The notes under the pieces were generated by a model. The model saw only the letters and a list, made by a program, of their open reading frames with translations, ran no database searches and was not told the origin of the DNA. This document shows, one piece after another, positions 58,878 to 64,000 of a DNA stretch of 64,000 bases. The position numbers and the translations under genes were made by a program. Source of the stretch: DAOSEC01 sp035362935 (GTDB lineage: Bacteria; Bacillota_I; Bacilli_A; ML615J-28; CAG-313); NCBI GenBank assembly GCA_035362935.1, contig DAOSEC010000002.1, positions 38,072 to 102,071 of the forward strand. The letters are read 5' to 3'. Each line of letters starts with the position of its first letter. The first letter of the stretch is position 1.

Positions 58878-60995
58878 ATGAATATGCAAATGGAAGACTA
58901 TAGCAAAGACCCAAACGTGCTTGACAAGTTTGGTAGAAACATTGTTGAAGAAGTAAAAAAAGGAAAAATTGATCCAGTGATTGGTCGCGATGAAGAAATC
59001 CGCCGTATTATAAAGATTTTGTCACGTAAAACAAAAAACAACCCGGTTTTAATTGGTGAGCCAGGTGTAGGTAAGACAGCAATCATTGAAGGGTTAGCAG
59101 CACGTATTGTGAAACAAGACGTGCCGACAAGCCTTAAAAACAAAACGATTTATGAACTCGATATGGGAGCACTTGTTGCAGGTGCAAAATTCCGAGGAGA
59201 GTTTGAGGAAAGACTAAAAGCAGTTTTGAATAAAATCAAAGAAAGTATGGGAGAAATCATTCTATTTATCGATGAACTACATTTAATTGTTGGTGCAGGA
59301 AAAGCTGAAGGTGCACTAGATGCTGGTAATATGTTAAAACCCATGTTAGCACGTGGAGAGCTCCACTGTATCGGTGCTACAACATTAAATGAATATCGTA
59401 AGTATATTGAAAAAGACAGTGCACTCGAAAGAAGATTCCAAAAAATTGTTGTAAATGAACCAACAGTAGAAGATACCATCAGTATTTTACGTGGATTAAA
59501 AGACCGATTTGAAGCACATCATGGTGTACGTATTAGCGACAATGCGATTGTAAGTGCGAGTGTGTTATCGAATCGCTATATCACTGATCGGTTTTTACCA
59601 GACAAAGCAATCGATTTGATTGATGAAGCATGTGCATCGATTCGAACAGAGATTGATTCGATGCCTAGTGAACTCGACCTTATTACTCGCCGAATCATGC
59701 AACTTGAGATTGAAAAAACAGCATTATCAAAAGAAAAAGATGCTTTAAGCAAGGAGAGACTTCTTCATGTAGAAGAAGAGCTTACAAAGCTCAAAAGTGA
59801 GGAACAAACTCTTACAACACAATGGAAGTCTGAAAAAGAAGAACTAGCAAAGATGAAAGAAACCAAAAAAATTTTAGAACAAAAACGATTTGCGTTTCAA
59901 ACCGCGCTCAACAAAGGAGATTATAACGTCGCTGCTGAGTTGCAGTATAGCATCATTCCAAAACTAGAAAAAGAAATTGAACATTATGATCAAGTAAGCA
60001 AAGACAATAAGATGTTAACTGAAACCGTCACCGAAGAAGACATCGCTTCAATTATCTCCAAATGGACTCAAATACCAATTTCAAAACTTGTGAAAGGGGA
60101 TAAAGAAAAACTGCTCGCCCTAAAATCCACCTTACAGAAAAGAGTAATCGGACAAGATGATGCATTGGAATTGGTAAGTGATGCGATTATTCGTCAACGG
60201 GCTGGTATTAAAGATGAGTTTCGACCAATTGGATCGTTTTTGTTCCTTGGACCAACTGGTGTTGGAAAAACAGAAGTTGCGAGAAGTTTGGCTGAGGCTT
60301 TGTTTGACAGTGAATCACATATTGTTCGGATTGATATGAGTGAATATATGGAGTCACATTCCGTTGCTAGACTAATTGGAGCTCCGCCAGGATATATCGG
60401 TTATGATGAGGGCGGTCAACTAACCGAAGCTGTTAGACGAAAACCGTATTCGATTGTTCTTTTCGACGAGATTGAAAAAGCACATCATGATGTGTTTAAT
60501 GTGTTGCTTCAAATACTAGATGATGGTAGAATCACAGACTCGCAAGGTAGAACCGTTGATTTTAAGAATACCATCATCATAATGACATCAAACATTGGAA
60601 GTCAGTATTTACTAAATGACTCATCTCAAGCAAAAAGTGAAGTAATGAAGATAGTCAAAACAATCTTCAAACCAGAATTTTTAAATCGAATTGATGAGAT
60701 TATTATGTTTCATCCACTATCAAGAGAAGTTCAAATGAAGATTGTAGATAAATTATTATCAGATTTGCAAAAGCGTTTGATCGATAAAAATATTTATGTT
60801 GTTTTTTCAGAACACGCAAAGCAGTTTATTTTAGATCAAAGTTTTGATATTGAGTATGGTGCAAGACCAGTTAAGCGATTCATCCAACGTCATGTGGAAA
60901 CGCTACTTGCGAAAGCAATTATTAATTCTGATATTGGTCCTAATGATCACATTGAAGTGATCGTAGACAATCAAGGATTAACCATTAAAAAATAA
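58878..60995 (+). CDS. clpB: ClpB disaggregase lacking the N-terminal domain
   Basis: Hsp100 chaperone that extracts proteins from aggregates with DnaK. Two AAA+ modules with Walker A GEPGVGKT (from Gly60) and GPTGVGKT (from Gly458). Between them lies the coiled-coil middle domain of ClpB type (about 280-400). The 705-residue protein begins at YSKDPNVLDKFGRN, so the roughly 150-residue N-domain of full ClpB is missing, as in mycoplasma forms. There is no ClpP-binding tripeptide evident. CIRCE control fits a heat-shock role. The ribosome site is a six-G run at 58866-58871. Confidence 0.94.
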   Translation: MNMQMEDYSKDPNVLDKFGRNIVEEVKKGKIDPVIGRDEEIRRIIKILSRKTKNNPVLIGEPGVGKTAIIEGLAARIVKQDVPTSLKNKTIYELDMGALVAGAKFRGEFEERLKAVLNKIKESMGEIILFIDELHLIVGAGKAEGALDAGNMLKPMLARGELHCIGATTLNEYRKYIEKDSALERRFQKIVVNEPTVEDTISILRGLKDRFEAHHGVRISDNAIVSASVLSNRYITDRFLPDKAIDLIDEACASIRTEIDSMPSELDLITRRIMQLEIEKTALSKEKDALSKERLLHVEEELTKLKSEEQTLTTQWKSEKEELAKMKETKKILEQKRFAFQTALNKGDYNVAAELQYSIIPKLEKEIEHYDQVSKDNKMLTETVTEEDIASIISKWTQIPISKLVKGDKEKLLALKSTLQKRVIGQDDALELVSDAIIRQRAGIKDEFRPIGSFLFLGPTGVGKTEVARSLAEALFDSESHIVRIDMSEYMESHSVARLIGAPPGYIGYDEGGQLTEAVRRKPYSIVLFDEIEKAHHDVFNVLLQILDDGRITDSQGRTVDFKNTIIIMTSNIGSQYLLNDSSQAKSEVMKIVKTIFKPEFLNRIDEIIMFHPLSREVQMKIVDKLLSDLQKRLIDKNIYVVFSEHAKQFILDQSFDIEYGARPVKRFIQRHVETLLAKAIINSDIGPNDHIEVIVDNQGLTIKK

Positions 60996-61036
60996 GCTAA
61001 CATCCCTAGGATTTCCTAGGGATGTTAGCTTTTACG
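60995..61036. terminator. Bidirectional terminator between clpB and the DUF362 gene
   Basis: AAGCTAACATCCCTAGG / CCTAGGGATGTTAGCTT stem of 17 bp with four-base loop. Confidence 0.93.
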
Positions 61037-62185
61037 GTTTCTTAAGATGAGATACCCAAGAAGTGGTCGCTTGCTTTTGAATATTGCATTTTGTGGACAT
61101 ACTTCTTGACAACACCAACAACGGATGCATTTGTTGGAATCGAGCGTTGGAAACTCGTTCTTTCTAAATTTCATTGTTTGTGGTGGACAAATTTTTGCGC
61201 ATTCACCACACTTAATACATAAGTTTGCGTTAATCACAGGGTATTCTAGGGTCATATTTTTGATTGCTTGAATTTTTAATAGCGACAAAGCAGGAATAGT
61301 TTTTGTAGCAGGTTCTAAAAAAAGTGGTTCAAAGTCATCAGTGTTGTTTCCTAATATGTTAATGTTGTCGAGTTGAAATACCCCATATTCCCGGTATCCA
61401 CCAATTAAGTTAATGAACGATTCACTCGGGTTTAGTTTTGCGATTTCAAGTGCGACACGATCTAATGCAACTGCGTCTAGGCTTGCTAAAACGGCACCAA
61501 ATTGCTTTGGATGACCTCCAGTCGATGGTCCGTCTCCTTCCAAAGCCAAGATTCCATCGCATAGATGGAGTATGGTTTTAAAGCGAAATGTGTGTAAAAT
61601 AGCCCCATATAGATCGTTCATTGCCTCACCAAATGACATTGGGTCAGCAGCTTTTACATGCCAACTTGCTTTGGATAAACCATAAATGGTTCCAAATAAG
61701 TTTTTTTGAGCACAAGTCAAATATGCAAAAGAATGTGTTTTGAGTTTTGGAAGATTGATTAACAAATCAGCTTCCATCATCTCTGCACTGACTTCAAAGT
61801 CTTTGTATAAGACACCATCAGGATTTGTAACTTGACAAAGAGCGGAATTATCGGATAATCTAACACCTTCACTCATACAAACATCATATATTCCACATTT
61901 TTTAAAAACACTAATCATATCGCGAACAGCAGGGTTATCACCAACAGTGATGTTCTTGATTCCAAAACTTTTTAACACTTGAATCACCGCTTGAACGAAC
62001 ACTGGATGTGTTGTAATTGCTTTTTCTTTTGGAAATGGTGCTAATCCATTCACTTTCAAATATACATTTAGTTCTTTGTTTTGAAGCAATTCTACTATAT
62101 TTAATGTTTCAAATGATGTTTTAATGAAATGTTTGATATGATCCATATCATAGCCAATACATTTGTCTAAAACCACTATGCTCAT
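61025..62185 (-). CDS. DUF362 protein with two 4Fe-4S ferredoxin motifs
   Basis: A 386-residue protein. The N-terminal DUF362 domain (about 1-290) contains the characteristic NLPKLKTHSFAYLTCAQKNLFG region (split here by function: 'KLKTH' near 150). Two C-terminal clusters follow: CIKCGECAKICP and CIRCWCCQEVCP. Electron transfer is expected, but the DUF362 reaction is not established. Start 62185 is preferred because the -10 at 62219-62224 (minus) puts the transcript start at about the longer frame's ATG. It is a single-gene unit on the minus strand. Confidence 0.88.
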   Translation of the reverse strand: MSIVVLDKCIGYDMDHIKHFIKTSFETLNIVELLQNKELNVYLKVNGLAPFPKEKAITTHPVFVQAVIQVLKSFGIKNITVGDNPAVRDMISVFKKCGIYDVCMSEGVRLSDNSALCQVTNPDGVLYKDFEVSAEMMEADLLINLPKLKTHSFAYLTCAQKNLFGTIYGLSKASWHVKAADPMSFGEAMNDLYGAILHTFRFKTILHLCDGILALEGDGPSTGGHPKQFGAVLASLDAVALDRVALEIAKLNPSESFINLIGGYREYGVFQLDNINILGNNTDDFEPLFLEPATKTIPALSLLKIQAIKNMTLEYPVINANLCIKCGECAKICPPQTMKFRKNEFPTLDSNKCIRCWCCQEVCPQNAIFKSKRPLLGYLILRNRKS

Positions 62186-62218
62186 ACCAAAATCTCTCAC
62201 TTTCACAATCATAAATGT

Positions 62219-62224
62219 ATTATA
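62219..62224 (-). promoter_or_regulatory. Extended -10 of the DUF362 gene
   Basis: TGa-TATAAT on the minus strand, with no good -35. It helps decide the gene start. Confidence 0.6.
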
Positions 62225-62328
62225 TCAAAATGACTTTCGTTAGAAAAGAAAAACTAGGATACTTTATATTTTTGATGTTAATTTCTCGGGTTTTATGTTA
62301 AAATAGATTTCGTATAAGGGAGGTAATT

Positions 62329-64000
62329 ATGAAGAAATTAGTGTTAATAGACGGGAATAGTTTAATGTTTCGAGCATACTATGCTACAGCTTATACAGGG
62401 AATTTAATGAAAAGCAAATCAGGAGTCTACACCAATGCACTTTCTGGTTTCGTGAATATGATAAGTAAAGTTGTCGAAGAAAACACATTCACACATTTAT
62501 TTGTTGCATTTGATACAGCAAAACCAACGTTTCGACACGAACAATTTGAAGATTACAAAGGTGGAAGAAAACCGATGCCAGAAGAACTTGGTATGCAAAT
62601 TCCACTAATGAAAGAATATTTAGATATTATGAATATATCACGATTAGAAATCGAAGGCATAGAAGCAGACGATTTGATTGGGACATTCTCAAAACTAGCC
62701 TATGAAGAGTTTGATGAAATCGAAATCTATAGTGCAGACAAGGATTTGCTTCAACTAGTAGATTCAAAAACTAAGATGATGATTACCAAACGAGGAGTCA
62801 CCGAACTTGAAGAATACACTCATGAAAATTTCTATGAAAAGATGGGAATTTATCCACATCAAATGACGGACTATAAAGGAATGATAGGAGATAGCTCTGA
62901 TAACTTACCAGGTATTCGTGGGATTGGTCCCAAAACAGCATGCAAATTACTACAAGAATACCATACACTAGAAGGTATCATTGAGAATATAGAATCACTT
63001 AGCGGGAAAACAAAAGAAGTAATAAAGGAAGATCGAGAAATCGCAAAGATGTCAAAAAGACTTTCCACCATCAAGCGTGATGTAGAAATGAGTGTTTCTT
63101 TAGAGGAAACATATTACAAAGGATATCAAACAGAGCCTTTAAAACGATTCTTTGAACTATATGACTTTCATTCGTTTATCAAGAAACTCGAAAAAAATAG
63201 TGAAGTAGTTGAGGACAGTTTAAATAAAAAGAAAGCAACCGATGTTACGTTACATATGGTGAAAGAGTTTGATGAACGTGAAGTGTTACTAGATTCTTCA
63301 GGTTACATCCAAATCGAGACAGCAGGGGATAATTATCATACGTCCGATATCTTAGGTATACTAATTTTATTAACAGATAAAGCATATTATTTTTACGATG
63401 AAGCACTAAAAAGTGAGAGGTTAAAACAATATTTAGAAAACAATCAGTATCAAAAGAAAACATTTGATTACAAAAAGATGTATGTACTATGTCATCGGTT
63501 AGGAATTCAACTAACAAATGTTACATTTGATTTACTATTAGCTAGTTATATCATTAATCCAAGCTATGCAAATGATGAAATGCGAGAAACTGTGTTCCAT
63601 TTTGGGGAAAATGAGTTGCCCTATGAAGAAAACGTATATGGTAAAGGAAGCAAGTTTATCGTTCCTACTCACGAAGCAATTGCTCATTTTGCAAAACAAA
63701 AGACTCAGGTGATAAAACGCTTAGAGACTGAGATTACTGGCCAATTGATTCAAAATAATCAGATATCGTTATTACAAGATCTTGAGATTCCACTTTCAAC
63801 TGTGTTAGCCAATATGGAAATTGATGGTTTTTTAGTAGATCAAACAGAGCTTGATCGCATAGGATCATATCTTGAATCGAAAATCGAAGAATATCAGACG
63901 AAGATATACGAGATTGCTGGAGAATCGTTTAATGTTGATTCGGTAAAACAACTAGGTAGTGTTTTGTTCGAAAAACTAAATCTACCAAAAGGAAAGAAAA
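62329..64000 (+). CDS. polA: DNA polymerase I, N-terminal part (runs off the window)
   Basis: The frame is open from ATG 62329 (after GGGAGG) to the window end, giving 557 residues without stop. Residues 1-290 are the 5'-3' exonuclease: LVLIDGNSLMFRAYYA, FVAFDTAKPTFRHEQFEDYKGGRK-type region (acidic and Arg/Lys residues split), EADDLIG near 117, YSADKDLLQLV near 136, and the helix-hairpin-helix LPGIRGIGPKTA near 190. Residues about 300-470 correspond to the 3'-5' exonuclease-like domain, in which I could not confirm the catalytic Asp/Glu set, and the polymerase domain begins near 490. An extended -10 (TGt-TAAAAT, 62296-62304) lies upstream. Confidence 0.96.
   Translation, partial: MKKLVLIDGNSLMFRAYYATAYTGNLMKSKSGVYTNALSGFVNMISKVVEENTFTHLFVAFDTAKPTFRHEQFEDYKGGRKPMPEELGMQIPLMKEYLDIMNISRLEIEGIEADDLIGTFSKLAYEEFDEIEIYSADKDLLQLVDSKTKMMITKRGVTELEEYTHENFYEKMGIYPHQMTDYKGMIGDSSDNLPGIRGIGPKTACKLLQEYHTLEGIIENIESLSGKTKEVIKEDREIAKMSKRLSTIKRDVEMSVSLEETYYKGYQTEPLKRFFELYDFHSFIKKLEKNSEVVEDSLNKKKATDVTLHMVKEFDEREVLLDSSGYIQIETAGDNYHTSDILGILILLTDKAYYFYDEALKSERLKQYLENNQYQKKTFDYKKMYVLCHRLGIQLTNVTFDLLLASYIINPSYANDEMRETVFHFGENELPYEENVYGKGSKFIVPTHEAIAHFAKQKTQVIKRLETEITGQLIQNNQISLLQDLEIPLSTVLANMEIDGFLVDQTELDRIGSYLESKIEEYQTKIYEIAGESFNVDSVKQLGSVLFEKLNLPKGKK

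Noticed and set aside
1..64000. Mycoplasma code (UGA as Trp).
   Set aside because: Many genes end at UGA at the expected family length, tryptophan is UGG throughout, and RF2 is encoded.
1..64000. tRNA genes, insertion sequences or prophage.
   Set aside because: No cloverleaf, transposase, integrase or structural phage gene was seen in any intergenic stretch; all gaps are under 300 bp apart from the peptide array.

Overview
The window is AT-rich, gene-dense bacterial DNA with the standard code. UGA is used as a stop (for example at the ends of ftsK, ruvB, rpe and the kinase-like gene), Trp is UGG, and a release factor 2 gene is present. Gene content points to a low-GC Firmicutes/Tenericutes relative, plausibly a free-living Mollicute-like lineage of the Izemoplasma, Acholeplasma or Haloplasma kind. 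That placement is inference: it rests on FtsZ without a neighbouring division or cell-wall cluster, ECF-type vitamin uptake, a ClpB lacking its N-domain, and extended -10 promoters of the TGnTATAAT type nearly everywhere. No tRNA, rRNA, insertion sequence, prophage or CRISPR array was seen. No gene-free stretch exceeds 300 bp apart from the small-peptide array.

Layout. 1-5848: end of an oligopeptide-binding protein, secA, prfB, a YitT protein, recX. 5859-7025: FMN riboswitch controlling a RibU-like riboflavin transporter. 7053-7856 (minus): Cof-type HAD phosphatase. 7981-14943: one apparent operon with a membrane protein, thioredoxin-like protein, a DNA translocase without membrane segments, signal peptidase I, rbgA, rnhB and a TPR regulator-like gene. 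14957-17672: the accessory locus described below. 17673-19993: topA. 20043-20221: candidate small RNA. 20226-27667: a PH-like membrane protein, ftsY-ylxM-ffh, a long coiled-coil protein, and divergent ruvA and ruvB. 27664-35364: queA, two LtaS-like enzymes, an acyltransferase-like protein, the queuosine-precursor transporter and tgt. 35368-44556: lipoprotein, ftsZ, ung, an ECF transporter, gpmI, eno and several membrane or unknown proteins. 44649-49550: rsmB-ppi-rlmN-rsgA-rpe-thiN, closely packed or overlapping. 49589-54105: rpmB, pgsA, recA, recU and a GH13 glucosidase. 54194-64000: rny, ymdB, an acetyltransferase, miaB, CIRCE-controlled clpB, a DUF362/ferredoxin protein and the start of polA.

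The most unusual region is 13693-17613. A degenerate-HTH plus TPR protein, with the architecture of the RNPP (Rgg/PlcR/Rap) peptide receptors, is followed after a terminator by a separately promoted tandem array of at least eight tiny genes. They are of two kinds. Type A (four copies, one cut by an assembly gap) has a basic, hydrophobic signal-like N-terminus and a C-terminal TEYVPPIVIPW motif. Type B (four copies) has a polar N-terminus and ends in TVNPVVLPF. The two types share the C-terminal pattern V-x-P-[IV]-V-[IL]-P-[WF]. Diverged copies differ almost only at synonymous sites in the conserved parts. A protein-kinase-fold gene whose catalytic HRD Asp is replaced by His follows without an intervening terminator. 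My reading is a multi-copy peptide-signalling system with a cytoplasmic receptor and a pseudokinase-like partner. This is inference from architecture and was not matched to a named system. The 100-N gap lies inside the repeats, so the copy number is unknown.

Other points of interest are the candidate sRNA with a C7 loop at 20077-20220, the CIRCE/HrcA operator at clpB, a 16-bp perfect palindrome upstream of pgsA-recA, and a salvage-only-looking queuosine gene set.
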